Shown piece by piece: positions 32,958-42,532 of a DNA stretch of 64,000 bases (positions within the stretch are counted from its first letter, which is position 1; each line of letters starts with the position of its first letter). Below the pieces are notes generated by a model. That model saw only the letters and a program-made list of their open reading frames with translations. It searched no databases and was not told the origin of the DNA. The stretch comes from Candidatus Poribacteria bacterium. Its GTDB lineage: Bacteria; Poribacteria; WGA-4E; WGA-3G. Where the stretch lies: positions 1-64,000 of the forward strand of contig JAJDWA010000016.1 of assembly GCA_022825825.1 (NCBI GenBank), in the 5' to 3' direction. A program made the translations under genes and the position numbers.

Positions 32958-33806
32958 CTAAGTTTCTGCAGATTCACTGCCTTGCAAAGCACGAAAATAT
33001 AACACAGTCCCTGCAAGCACAATTCCCATAAGCATGAATGAAAGAGCAGAACCGAATGGATAATCTCGCGCGGTTTTGAATTGTCGTTCAATCACATTAC
33101 CGATAAAACTCACTTTTCCACCACCGAGGATATCTGGTGTTAGAAATGCCCCGACCGTCGGAATAAAAACTAACATTGACCCAGCAAGAATACCGGGTAG
33201 GCTAAGCGGTAGGGTTATATGCCAAAAAGCGTGACGTGGCGATGCTCCCAAGTCTTTTGCTGCATCTATCAGAGACAAATCTAACTGCTCTAATGCAGCG
33301 TATAATGGGAGAATCATGAATGGTAGATAACCGTAAACCAGGCCGATCTGCACTGCTAAGGGTGTATTGAGGAGTTCTAATGGTTGAAAACCATGAATTA
33401 GAAGTGCTAAGAAACTGTTCAGGAGTCCTTCTGTGCGTAGGATTAGTATCCACGCGTAGGTGCGTATCAGGAAGTTTATCCAAAATGGCACTACTACAAG
33501 CAATAACAAAACATTTCGCCATTTTGGTCGGTAGCATGCAAGATAGTAAGCAAATGGATACCCGACAAGTAGACAAATCGCTGTGCAGACGAGTGCTGTT
33601 GATACTGAACGCCAAAGTATACCGAGATAGAGTCCATCAAACAGACGCTGATAGTTTTCCAGTGTGAAGTTCGGCACTATTCCGCCGGAAGTGCCGCGCT
33701 CCAGAAAACTATAGATAAGGACAGAGATGAGGGGTAGAAAGAAGAAACATAATAGCCAAAGGATAACGGGGGAGAGTAGGATGAGGAGGCGGTAATTACG
33801 ATGCAT
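32958..33806 (-). CDS. potB: Spermidine/putrescine-type ABC permease PotB
   Basis: 282 residues, six membrane segments, EAA loop DAAKDLGASPRHAFW, and the YSFLERGTSG motif of PotB. Its ATG directly abuts the stop codon of the Res gene (TAA then ATG with no gap), so it would be translated by coupling if transcribed from there. In other genomes potA precedes potB; here a restriction gene occupies that place, which suggests that the defence module was inserted in a pot operon, or that potA and potD sit elsewhere. Confidence 0.9.
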   Translation of the reverse strand: MHRNYRLLILLSPVILWLLCFFFLPLISVLIYSFLERGTSGGIVPNFTLENYQRLFDGLYLGILWRSVSTALVCTAICLLVGYPFAYYLACYRPKWRNVLLLLVVVPFWINFLIRTYAWILILRTEGLLNSFLALLIHGFQPLELLNTPLAVQIGLVYGYLPFMILPLYAALEQLDLSLIDAAKDLGASPRHAFWHITLPLSLPGILAGSMLVFIPTVGAFLTPDILGGGKVSFIGNVIERQFKTARDYPFGSALSFMLMGIVLAGTVLYFRALQGSESAET

Positions 33807-36806
33807 TTACTGTTTCAAAAACTGGCGGATGGTGTTCTGTATGTTCCACGGGTCTTTGATTTCAAGGAAATCCCAGTCCCCAAATTCACCACAACCGTTC
33901 ACTGCTGGTAACCACATATTTTTGATAGTGTTCACCTTCTGGACTTTATCTTCTCTTGGCATACCAGAAACTTCAAGAATAAGGTTCACAATATCATCGT
34001 TAGACTCGTTTTCTCCTCTACGAATACGCGCAATAAAGTCGGGAACATATTGACGGCGTTCCCCATTGTGATTGATGTACGGAATCGTGAAACCCAAGTT
34101 GTGATTTTTGGCATAAGCAATTACCTCATCCATTTGTTCAAGTGCTTGTGCAGTTTTCTGCTCCCAAGAATCTGTGTCAGCAACAACATGTGAAATGTGA
34201 CACTTATCCGCTTTTGTTTCCCATGTCGGTTGTGAGGTTTCAAACAAGACTTCTGATGTTGATCCTGTCCGTCCTTTTGTGTGAGAGGAGTGGGTATAAA
34301 TAGGGAGAAAAATCTTTTCTGAAGCAGTGTTTTTAGAATCTGTGTTTTCGGGTTGTTTTCCTGCGTTGAGAATCCCCATGTGAATCCGATACGCAGCCTT
34401 CCGCGCAATTTCGCCAATATGAAAAAACTGAGGATGGGTGTTGTCTTTATAGGTAACACATTCTTTCATCCATCGGCGCGTAATGTGAAGTAATTCTGGA
34501 AAAAGCCACCATTTCGCATCTTTATCAGTGTCATGTAAATAATTATCCATGAGGACTTTGGTAAGATAAAACTCGGTTTGCTGGTTTCGAAACCTTGTTA
34601 GATAAGGCAATTCAACCTCCCTTGTTCCGCCAGTAATATCCTCAATTTCTGTTTTAGATGGAATCTCTGCTGTAGAAAGTTCATAGTGAGAATCTTCAGT
34701 AAAATTGGTATCCAACTTTTTGGATGGGAGGCAGGGACGGTATCCAGCAATTCTCGGAAATGTGATTTCGCATTTCGCTTTTCTTTCAGGTAAAGCCTTA
34801 ACTTCTGTTATAGGTTTAGGCTTTATCGCTTTTCCGCTGCCGGTTGCAGGAATAAACGAGAATGGAACCCCGTATACTTCAGCGTATTCTGGCGGAAAAG
34901 TTTCCAACTCTATATCATTGTTATTGACCTTAATAGTTGTCTTTTCCACGTCATAAGTAGAGCGGCGCAAACCTCTACCGACAACCTGTTCACAGAGCAG
35001 TTGCGTGCTAAAAGCACGTACACCAAGTATATGCGTTACTCGCCTTGCATCCCAGCCTTCACTTAGCATTGACACTGACACAACGCACTTAATCTTTTCA
35101 CCGAGTTTATCCCGTTTACCAACAGTGTTCAACACTTCTCGTAATAAATCCTCATCTGTAACTTTCTCTATGTTCATCTTGCGCATAAACTGTTCAATTT
35201 GTGTTTTGGAGGCTTTTTTAAACTCACCCTTCAGTGCTTCTCCAGATTCCAACTGTTTGCTATCAATTAGCAAGGTGCTTAACTTTTCACTCCACTCCCC
35301 GTTCTCCTCATTGTTAAAAATCGGTAAATTTCCTTTTTCTATTACCTTTTCTCCATCAGCAGTTACTTTTTCCCATCCGGCAATCCAATCGTAAACAAGT
35401 TTGGATACCTTTGTGTTGTTGCAAACGACAATCATGACAGGTGGTGTTAACCCGTGCGGGTTTTTCTGCCATAAGTCATAAGCTTTTTCATAATTGGTAT
35501 AGAGACTTTGAAGGGCTGTCTCCAATTCTTGTGGCAGCTGCGGTTCCCCATCCGTTGTTATTCCTTTAAGTTTAGTTCCAACGACATCCCAGAGGCGGCG
35601 GTAAATCGGATCGCTTGCCATTGTGTCGTCCGCAACAGGAACGCGCGGCACCTTTGCAATACCACATTCAATCGCATCAATTAACGCAAAATCGGACACA
35701 ACCCACGGAAACAGAACCCCTTCTTTGAGTTTCTTTCCACTCGGTGTAGCGGTTGAATAACCGGAACCGCTTAAAAAGAATGGCGTAGCGGATAAATCAT
35801 AAACTACTCGGACACCAAGTTTCGCTTTCACTGCCTCAAGACCACTTATCCATAAGCGCGGATTGTCTTCTGTTAGCTCAGATTCCTCATCCTGTTTACG
35901 CCGAAAACAGTGATGTGCTTCATCGTTAAGCACGATTATATTTTTCTTTTTACCAAGACTTCTGCATACCCGTGTAACCATTTCATCAGGTGTTTCTATG
36001 AAATTTTTGGCATTCTCTTCTCCCAGAACTTGCGCCCCTACTTTGCTCAAATTTTCCTTTTTTCGGGTCTGAAAAGCGTGATAGTTCGTAATGACGATTT
36101 TCGCCTGACATAACGTGTCAAAATCCACGTGGGGAAGCAAGTTCATTTTTCTATAATCGTTTTCTGGATTTTCAGGATGGAGGACCTGCAATCGGTCCCG
36201 TATTGTTACACCGGGGGTGACAATGAGAAAAGCATCAGCGTAACGTTCGCTCCGAGGATGCGCTATTTTGTTCAACGTGTGATATGCGATTAGCATGCCC
36301 ATGACAACTGTTTTACCGGTGCCTGTTGCCATCTTGAATGCAATTCGAAAGAGATCGGGATTTGCTTCTTTATTTGCGTTCACAAGTTCACGATAAAACG
36401 AGTCCTGGCGTTGTTTAACATCACATTCATTGAGATAGATAGCAGTTTCCACCGCCTCGCGTTGACAGAAAAAGAGGCGCGGTTCGTTATCGGGATCGTT
36501 CCAATGCTCAAGTAATCGTTTTGTTGTCGGGGTTACACCCGGATAACCGCTATTCCGCCATGCCGTTACTTGGGCGCGCACTCTGTTGATAAAAACATTC
36601 GCCTCCCGAAGTTCTGGGTCAGGAAAAAGCTGCGTTTGATCCGCCTGTGACTGTTTTCTCGGCTTCGGCATCGGGATAAAGTATTCACTTCTACGTCTCC
36701 CCTCAACAATATCCTCAGTAATACCGCGCTGTGTAAATTTGAAGTGTCGTTGCGGTTCCTGAAATGGGCTGTTGATGACAGGGTTTTCTATTGTAACTTT
36801 TGACAT
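33807..36806 (-). CDS. Type III-like restriction endonuclease subunit (Res)
   Basis: 999 residues. Superfamily 2 helicase: MATGTGKTV (about 158-166), NDEAHHCF (about 291-298), DLSATPF, and motif VI in EQVVGRGLRRS. C-terminal PD-(D/E)XK-like part: YVPDFIARIRR, then NLILEVSG, with the usual ExK lysine replaced by Ser and Lys residues a few positions later (DKVQKV). The N-terminal NSPFQEPQRHFKF plus YFIPMPKP recalls a Res family (BPTD_3080-like) often found with an ~900-residue Mod. Its Mod partner is at 38729-41404, with an ATPase and a PIN gene between. Cleaves unmodified DNA in complex with Mod; inferred from family. Confidence 0.9.
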   Translation of the reverse strand: MSKVTIENPVINSPFQEPQRHFKFTQRGITEDIVEGRRRSEYFIPMPKPRKQSQADQTQLFPDPELREANVFINRVRAQVTAWRNSGYPGVTPTTKRLLEHWNDPDNEPRLFFCQREAVETAIYLNECDVKQRQDSFYRELVNANKEANPDLFRIAFKMATGTGKTVVMGMLIAYHTLNKIAHPRSERYADAFLIVTPGVTIRDRLQVLHPENPENDYRKMNLLPHVDFDTLCQAKIVITNYHAFQTRKKENLSKVGAQVLGEENAKNFIETPDEMVTRVCRSLGKKKNIIVLNDEAHHCFRRKQDEESELTEDNPRLWISGLEAVKAKLGVRVVYDLSATPFFLSGSGYSTATPSGKKLKEGVLFPWVVSDFALIDAIECGIAKVPRVPVADDTMASDPIYRRLWDVVGTKLKGITTDGEPQLPQELETALQSLYTNYEKAYDLWQKNPHGLTPPVMIVVCNNTKVSKLVYDWIAGWEKVTADGEKVIEKGNLPIFNNEENGEWSEKLSTLLIDSKQLESGEALKGEFKKASKTQIEQFMRKMNIEKVTDEDLLREVLNTVGKRDKLGEKIKCVVSVSMLSEGWDARRVTHILGVRAFSTQLLCEQVVGRGLRRSTYDVEKTTIKVNNNDIELETFPPEYAEVYGVPFSFIPATGSGKAIKPKPITEVKALPERKAKCEITFPRIAGYRPCLPSKKLDTNFTEDSHYELSTAEIPSKTEIEDITGGTREVELPYLTRFRNQQTEFYLTKVLMDNYLHDTDKDAKWWLFPELLHITRRWMKECVTYKDNTHPQFFHIGEIARKAAYRIHMGILNAGKQPENTDSKNTASEKIFLPIYTHSSHTKGRTGSTSEVLFETSQPTWETKADKCHISHVVADTDSWEQKTAQALEQMDEVIAYAKNHNLGFTIPYINHNGERRQYVPDFIARIRRGENESNDDIVNLILEVSGMPREDKVQKVNTIKNMWLPAVNGCGEFGDWDFLEIKDPWNIQNTIRQFLKQ

Positions 36807-36820
36807 TTGGATACCTTCTT

Positions 36821-37339
36821 TTAATCTTGGCGTGGCCGTTGGATGTCCTCTTCACAAATAAGGTCAACGTTGACTCCGTGGCTTGCCAGCGCGGACATAA
36901 ATTCAAGCCAACCTCTGTCTATCGCTAATAAAATAGTTGGGGTTTCTCCTATGTCTTGCTGATGTGCAAGGGCAACAGCAATAAATTTCCTATCGTCTGG
37001 GTCAAAACCGCATAAAGCATCGTCAGTAGGAAACTCTTCAAAATCGGTCCCGTTTCCAGCCAATGGCGTGATATGCACTATTTTGCAGATGTTCGGGTTC
37101 CCCTGATTTTGCATCAACGTTTTCACAAACAGATCCCCAATCCCTTTTCGGGTGTTTGGTTTTGTATTGTCATCGTACTCACCAAGAATCCGCCAACCAT
37201 CGTCAATAACTACTTTTTCAGGACGAGAGAGAATTTGTTCAAGCCGATTTTGACAGCGTTCTATACAGTCAAGTGAGGCATGGGGTGCCGCGCCATTTGC
37301 GATCACGACAACGTTCGTATCTACGACAACTGTGTTCAT
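36821..37339 (-). CDS. PIN-domain nuclease
   Basis: 172 residues. PIN fold acidic residues: Asp8 in VVVDTNVVV, and DPDDRKFIAVALAH near 114-127, and Asp142 in LLAIDRGW. PIN proteins are ribonucleases or DNA nucleases and are frequent toxins. Its ATG shares one base with the stop of the upstream ATPase gene (TAATG), so the two are translationally coupled, and it ends 14 bases before res. No antitoxin-like small gene is present; the AAA ATPase may control it. This pair in the middle of a Type III R-M locus is the notable feature. Confidence 0.78.
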   Translation of the reverse strand: MNTVVVDTNVVVIANGAAPHASLDCIERCQNRLEQILSRPEKVVIDDGWRILGEYDDNTKPNTRKGIGDLFVKTLMQNQGNPNICKIVHITPLAGNGTDFEEFPTDDALCGFDPDDRKFIAVALAHQQDIGETPTILLAIDRGWLEFMSALASHGVNVDLICEEDIQRPRQD

Positions 37340-38679
37340 TAACCATCTGCTCTCTTTTGACGTTTCATTTGTGCCTTTGTCATTGCGAACAAGTCACCCA
37401 TTTCGTCACCAAAAAACTTTTTCGGCCAGTTTGTGATGTTACCGAGTTCATCCATTTTTAAACGTTCAATGTTAGAAACACCTTCATCGTTACGGCAAAA
37501 ATAGAGGGCAGTTTTATCAACGCTAATTTTTTCTTCAGCGATGCGCCGCTGCAAACGATTTAACAAGTGTTCACTGTGGCTTTCCACCAGAATCTGCAGG
37601 TTACGTTCCGTTACAACCTCTATCAGTAGGTCTGCAAGTTGAGATTGAACTTTTGGATGGAGATGAATACCGGGTTGCTCTAAAATTAGCGTTGAACCCT
37701 CTGGCGCATAGTAACAATGCACTAAGACCGGCAAAAATTGTGCTAATCCATATCCCATATCTGCCAACGTTACTTTTGGGCTGTCAGGACTTTTCTGAAC
37801 GCGAACCTCATAGTCCCGACCATCTTGTGTACCAGTTCGTTTAATCGCAAAAGAATGGGCAAGCTCCATTTTACGAAGCCATGCGGAGATGCGTTCTTCT
37901 ATATGCACATTTTTTCCTTCATAAGGCGTTGTTTGTTGATCTACACGTGCGGAGAGTAGAACAGAAATCATCTCCTCACCCCGTTCACCTATACTTTCAG
38001 GGTGTGTACCTTCCCAATGGTAGTGACGTTGCGGGTGGACACGGGTCGGACCAAGATAATGAACATGAGTGAATAGTTTTTCAAACAAAGAGGAGAACTG
38101 TTTTAAAATTTGCCAAAGTCTATTAGATTCAAGTTCTCCAAATTCATCAGTTTCAGGCACTCCATAGCAGTTTTGTATTTCTGTTGCTGCTCCTATTCTT
38201 TCACGCCCAAGAAAAACAGCCGATTCGTGAGGAACTATTTCCAAATTAAATGAAGAAGTCTGGTACGAAAAGTCCTCAATGTTGAGTTCTCCTTCTTTTT
38301 GCTTTATAGCAGTCTTAAAGTTAAAACCCGGTACATTTACCAATATAGAGTTAGGATAATCGTTAGGTCTTTGGATAATGCGAATCTTAAAAGAATCTTG
38401 AAACTTACATCCAAACCCCAACTCAAGTGGTTCCTCCACATTATGCCCATGAATCACTTCACGAAAATCACCGAGATTCACATAAGAGTTGTTAGCACCA
38501 AAGAAGATAACTTCGTCAGGGTTTGAACGCTCTGCTGTCTGCTTAAGCAGTAGCAACATCTGCAACAGGCTACTCTTCCCAGAACTATTTGTCCCGAAAA
38601 AGCCTGTCAGCGGCGCAAGTTCCACCTCACCGCTATCTTTCCACGACTTGAAGTTTTTCATTCGTATATGTGTAATCAT
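37339..38679 (-). CDS. DUF3696/OLD-like AAA ATPase
   Basis: 446 residues from ATG 38679, with GGAGG eight bases upstream (a longer start is not needed). SMC/RecN-type ATPase: FGTNSSGKSS (28-37), signature-like DMGYGLAQFLPVL, Walker B ILEQPGIHLHP, and VESHSEHLLNRLQRRI (the H-loop region). These are DUF3696 traits; members belong to the AAA15/AAA21-like group found in anti-phage systems such as the ATPase half of two-gene systems. It is translationally coupled to the PIN gene and lies 17 bases after the mod gene's stop. Role is probably sensing, with PIN as effector. Confidence 0.85.
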   Translation of the reverse strand: MITHIRMKNFKSWKDSGEVELAPLTGFFGTNSSGKSSLLQMLLLLKQTAERSNPDEVIFFGANNSYVNLGDFREVIHGHNVEEPLELGFGCKFQDSFKIRIIQRPNDYPNSILVNVPGFNFKTAIKQKEGELNIEDFSYQTSSFNLEIVPHESAVFLGRERIGAATEIQNCYGVPETDEFGELESNRLWQILKQFSSLFEKLFTHVHYLGPTRVHPQRHYHWEGTHPESIGERGEEMISVLLSARVDQQTTPYEGKNVHIEERISAWLRKMELAHSFAIKRTGTQDGRDYEVRVQKSPDSPKVTLADMGYGLAQFLPVLVHCYYAPEGSTLILEQPGIHLHPKVQSQLADLLIEVVTERNLQILVESHSEHLLNRLQRRIAEEKISVDKTALYFCRNDEGVSNIERLKMDELGNITNWPKKFFGDEMGDLFAMTKAQMKRQKRADG

Positions 38680-38728
38680 TTTTCCTGCCTCCGTGTTAAC
38701 TATTATACACACTTCACCCTACAAACCG

Positions 38729-41404
38729 CTATACCTTATATTCCTTCATCACCTCATCGCCGTAGTGATTGATGACTTTGACCGCGATTTTTCCAGATTC
38801 AGGTTTGGCAAACGGCAGACTTTCCGTTCTATAAAGTGCCTCCCATGCCTCCTCGTTGATTTCTGCTTTGAGTGCTTTTTGCAGCTGCTTATAAGGTTCG
38901 TTTTCACCCGTGAAATATGCATGCCGCACGATAAACGCCTCGCCATTGTAAGCAGTATCAATGAACCAACACGCGATATCCTCCGGCGTGTCAGAACGGA
39001 GCAATCCCTTCCCAGGATCATATACATCTACGCCTAAGAGTTTAACAGAGATAGTGTCATCTTTATTCTCTACAATTTCCACGTCTGGTTCTCCGAACAC
39101 CATGAACAGATTGCCCTCACCTGTGTTTTTGAGCTCTCGCACCATCAACTCAGGACTAATTTTGACAGGTAGTATCGGCAAACTTCCTATTTGTGTGCTT
39201 TCATCAGCGGTGTAACCCTCAAAGGCGAATCCTGCCACAATGAGCAGGTCGTACTTAGCAAGTTTTCGTACAGCCTCTTTTGCAGCTTCCCGCACCCACT
39301 GCGGCCCGACGGTATCATACTGCGGTCCGATGCTAATAGCGATGTTTTGAATTTTTTCGTCCTTGTCTGATCGGACACCTTCAGCGTGGATCCACTCACC
39401 GGGGTGTTCCTCTAACCAGTCAAAGGTGATGCGATCTTCCTTAAGCCGATTTTGCACCCCTGCTGTTTTGAGATGCTCAAGGATATGTTTATGGTAATCT
39501 TGTGCATTCTCTGGGGAAACATTTTCTGGTGTCCCACTTTCTGCATCCGAAGAGTCAGGCACAAGGTGTGGAGACAAACTCTCCATCGTAAAGGGACCTG
39601 TTACACGCACCCGTTTTCTGTCTTGATGTGGTTGATCGTAAAGAGTCTCACTTTTGGCGCGTTTTGCGGTGGAGGCATCCATAGCTAATTGGCGTTCACG
39701 TTTGAGGGCAAGCCATTGACTATGCAGTTTCTGAAATTCTGGATCCCATTCCGTATCGGTTTCAGTTGGCACCGCCCACTCTTCCCAATTTTGTCCGATA
39801 AGGCTGTTCATTTCGGCACGGAGCGGATTTAACTTTTCTGCATATTCTGCATGGATATCGTCAATTTCTGTGTTATTTGCCATGTCTGATAGACTGACAT
39901 AAGGCGCTGTTTTATATGAAAAACCCCTCTTGATGTCGTCTGCATCTTCAAGACGGTAATAGGGATATTTAGCGGACATGAGGCGGGTACGTGCCAATGC
40001 AAGTGCTACCTTTGATGTATCTGTTGTTATCCAACGTCTTCCCCATTCTTCCGCTACATAAGCACTTGTGCCGCTGCCACACGTCGGGTCAAGGACGAGA
40101 TCGCCAGGGTCTGTTGTCATGAGCATGCATCGCTGAATTACTTTAGGTTGGGTTTCAACAACGTAACTCTTCTCACGACTACCTGCTGTATCTGTCCAGA
40201 TGTTAGTTATAGGTCGGCCAAGAGCATCATTAGTATATCGAATATAATACAAAGCCCTTTCTTTTCCAACAAGTCTTCTCTGTTTTGCCAGTCTACCCAA
40301 GCCATCTCTACTTGTACTCCAACCCCTTCGACCTGGAGGAGAAAAACTACGATTTTCAAATTCATAATTAAATGTCGCGCTACCGCCTGTTTGTGATGAT
40401 ACTGAAAGTTCAAGGTATCTTCGACTTTCTTCAGGCAACAGCCACGGTTTTTTCTTTTCTTCTTGTGTCATTCCTCGACGGGTCCCATCAGGCAATTCAA
40501 CTTGCGTATAACGCCTAAGAAGTGGATCGGGTGTACGTGCATCCCATTGTGCATAAAGTTGCCTATACTTCATTTGCTCTTTGTCTTTTGCATACCATAA
40601 TAAATAATCTGATATTGAAGCTAAGCCACTTGAAGAAGTCATGTTAGCACGGGTCCACGTGACTGTTGAAACGAAATTCTCCTCTCCGAACACTTCATCT
40701 AACAAGCACCGGACTTGATGAACGTTCTTTTCACTTATCTGAACAAAGATGCTACCACTATCGGTGAGTAAGTCACAAGCGACGGTGAGACGGTCGCGCA
40801 AGTAGGCAAGATAAGAGTGTATGCCGTATTCCCATGTATCGCGATATGCTCTAATCTGTTCTGGTTGGGTAGTAACATCTTCATCAGTTTCGTCTACATT
40901 ACTTTTCCGGGTGCTAACTTGCCAATTGCTCTTGAACTTGACACCGTATGGAGGATCAAAATAGATCATTTGCACACTATTTTTGAATCCCTCTTTTTCA
41001 GCAAGGGAATTCATCACTGCCAGCGAATCGCCTAAAATAAAGCGGTTATGCCAATTCTGTTCGTGTTGGTAAAACTCAATTTTCTGTTCAAAGTCAAGGT
41101 TGTCGAACCCCTCAAAGAGACTTAAAGCCTGATCTGATTCTTTTTGGTCATGCGCACGGATTGCTTCAATAATTGCTTGCGGTTGGATATGCTCCTGAAT
41201 GTAGATAGGGACCGCTGGCACCTCAAGATCATCATCGTTCTGTTGGTCTTTGCCTTTCCAAACCAGTTGCGGGTCTAATGCAACATCGCGCGGGTAACGT
41301 GTCGGTGCAAAGTCTTCGTTTTCGGCAAAACCGCTCAGTTCTTGAGTTGGATTGTTAGGTAGTTTATCGGTGTGTTCATAATGGTTAATAGGTTTTTTCG
41401 GCAT
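38729..41404 (-). CDS. Type III-like DNA methyltransferase (Mod)
   Basis: 891 residues. Motif IV DPPYG (about 149-153) precedes motif I DPTCGSGTS (about 433-441), the beta-class order of Type III Mod proteins, and the long middle is the target-recognition region. The C-terminal ~250 residues (ERIT..WLEEHPGEWIHAEG onward) are a longer extension than standard Mod. It methylates adenine in the recognition site and also provides specificity to Res. First gene of the mod-ATPase-PIN-res run on the minus strand; about 50 bases separate it from the ATPase. Confidence 0.93.
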   Translation of the reverse strand: MPKKPINHYEHTDKLPNNPTQELSGFAENEDFAPTRYPRDVALDPQLVWKGKDQQNDDDLEVPAVPIYIQEHIQPQAIIEAIRAHDQKESDQALSLFEGFDNLDFEQKIEFYQHEQNWHNRFILGDSLAVMNSLAEKEGFKNSVQMIYFDPPYGVKFKSNWQVSTRKSNVDETDEDVTTQPEQIRAYRDTWEYGIHSYLAYLRDRLTVACDLLTDSGSIFVQISEKNVHQVRCLLDEVFGEENFVSTVTWTRANMTSSSGLASISDYLLWYAKDKEQMKYRQLYAQWDARTPDPLLRRYTQVELPDGTRRGMTQEEKKKPWLLPEESRRYLELSVSSQTGGSATFNYEFENRSFSPPGRRGWSTSRDGLGRLAKQRRLVGKERALYYIRYTNDALGRPITNIWTDTAGSREKSYVVETQPKVIQRCMLMTTDPGDLVLDPTCGSGTSAYVAEEWGRRWITTDTSKVALALARTRLMSAKYPYYRLEDADDIKRGFSYKTAPYVSLSDMANNTEIDDIHAEYAEKLNPLRAEMNSLIGQNWEEWAVPTETDTEWDPEFQKLHSQWLALKRERQLAMDASTAKRAKSETLYDQPHQDRKRVRVTGPFTMESLSPHLVPDSSDAESGTPENVSPENAQDYHKHILEHLKTAGVQNRLKEDRITFDWLEEHPGEWIHAEGVRSDKDEKIQNIAISIGPQYDTVGPQWVREAAKEAVRKLAKYDLLIVAGFAFEGYTADESTQIGSLPILPVKISPELMVRELKNTGEGNLFMVFGEPDVEIVENKDDTISVKLLGVDVYDPGKGLLRSDTPEDIACWFIDTAYNGEAFIVRHAYFTGENEPYKQLQKALKAEINEEAWEALYRTESLPFAKPESGKIAVKVINHYGDEVMKEYKV

Positions 41405-41471
41405 AGGCAGTCTCCTGTCTTTTGTAGTAGATGCGGTGTTTATTAGACATTATAACGATTTAATCAATCTT

Positions 41472-41504
41472 GTAGGTCGGGTTAAGGAACGAAACCCGAC
41501 CTAC
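41472..41504. repeat. 12-bp hairpin between mod and hflC
   Basis: GTAGGTCGGGTT (41472-41483) pairs perfectly with AACCCGACCTAC (41493-41504) over a nine-base loop. No T tract follows on either strand, so it may be a repetitive palindrome rather than a terminator. It lies in the 127-base gap between mod and hflC. Confidence 0.6.
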
Positions 41505-41531
41505 ATAACTCAACAGGAAGTGTTCAGACAA

Positions 41532-42491
41532 TTAACGCTTAAGCACTTGACTGTCTTTGAGATATTTATAGAGTTCACTATCAGTTGTCAAAATCAGTTT
41601 TGTGCTTGCGTTGTTCATTTTGCGATAGGTTTCCAATGTTTGTAGAAAGGCGAAAAACTCAGGGTCTTTGCCGTGTGCGTCAGCATAAATCTGGATAGCT
41701 TGTGCATCCGCAGCCCCTTTAATCTGCTCCGCTTCCATGTATGCCTCTGATTGAATACGTTCTAACTCCTTCTGTTTCTGCCCCATGATATTCGCCGCTT
41801 CGCCTTCGCCTTCCGATTTGTATTTCTCAGAGATGCGTTGACGTTCAGAAATCATTTGGTCAAAAACTTTCTGCCGGACTTCGTCTACATAGTTGATCCG
41901 TTTTATGCGTACATCAACAAGTTCTATGCCGAATCGTGGCACTGCCTCGCGTGCTTTTTCAAGGATTTTTTGTGTGATTTCCTCTCTGCCAATCTGTATC
42001 TCTTCTAACTGTTCTTTGGTTTGCCCCTCCTCTTCTCCAAGCGTTTCGGCATCAAGTTCTAACACTCTGTTTGAATTTCGTACAACTTCAATTAACATAT
42101 GTGCTGTTACTAAATCCCGCGCGGCGGAATCGATAATATCATCAAGCCGTGATTGTGCAAGGACTTCTGTTCCGAGTGCTTGATAGAAGATGAGAGCGTC
42201 TTTTATCCGCCATCGTGCTGTCGTGTCAAGCCAGATGAATCTCTTGTCTTTGGTTGGGATTTGGTTTGGGGATCCGTCCCACTCCATGATGCGTTTCTCA
42301 AAGCGATGTACCTGTTGAATGAATGGTGTCTTTATCTTTAAACCCGCATCAACGGTAGGTTCACCCACGGGGCGACCAAATTCAGTAATAACAACCTGTT
42401 CACCTTCTTTTACAATATAGAACGCACCTGAGGCAAATATAATCGCTATAATGACAACGATAATCAATGGGACCAGTATCTTGAATTTCAT
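41532..42491 (-). CDS. hflC: HflC, SPFH-domain protease modulator
   Basis: 319 residues. One N-terminal transmembrane anchor (about 7-27), then the SPFH/prohibitin domain (VKEGEQVVITEFGRPVGEP, DARWRIKDALIFYQ-type segment) and a coiled coil toward the C-terminus (ISERQRISEKYKSEGEGEA). HflC with HflK modulates FtsH membrane protease. It follows hflK with 41 bases between, as in most bacteria. Confidence 0.94.
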   Translation of the reverse strand: MKFKILVPLIIVVIIAIIFASGAFYIVKEGEQVVITEFGRPVGEPTVDAGLKIKTPFIQQVHRFEKRIMEWDGSPNQIPTKDKRFIWLDTTARWRIKDALIFYQALGTEVLAQSRLDDIIDSAARDLVTAHMLIEVVRNSNRVLELDAETLGEEEGQTKEQLEEIQIGREEITQKILEKAREAVPRFGIELVDVRIKRINYVDEVRQKVFDQMISERQRISEKYKSEGEGEAANIMGQKQKELERIQSEAYMEAEQIKGAADAQAIQIYADAHGKDPEFFAFLQTLETYRKMNNASTKLILTTDSELYKYLKDSQVLKR

Positions 42492-42532
42492 TAGTAATCT
42501 CCTTTTATGTTGATATGGTAATCTGTTGCAAA

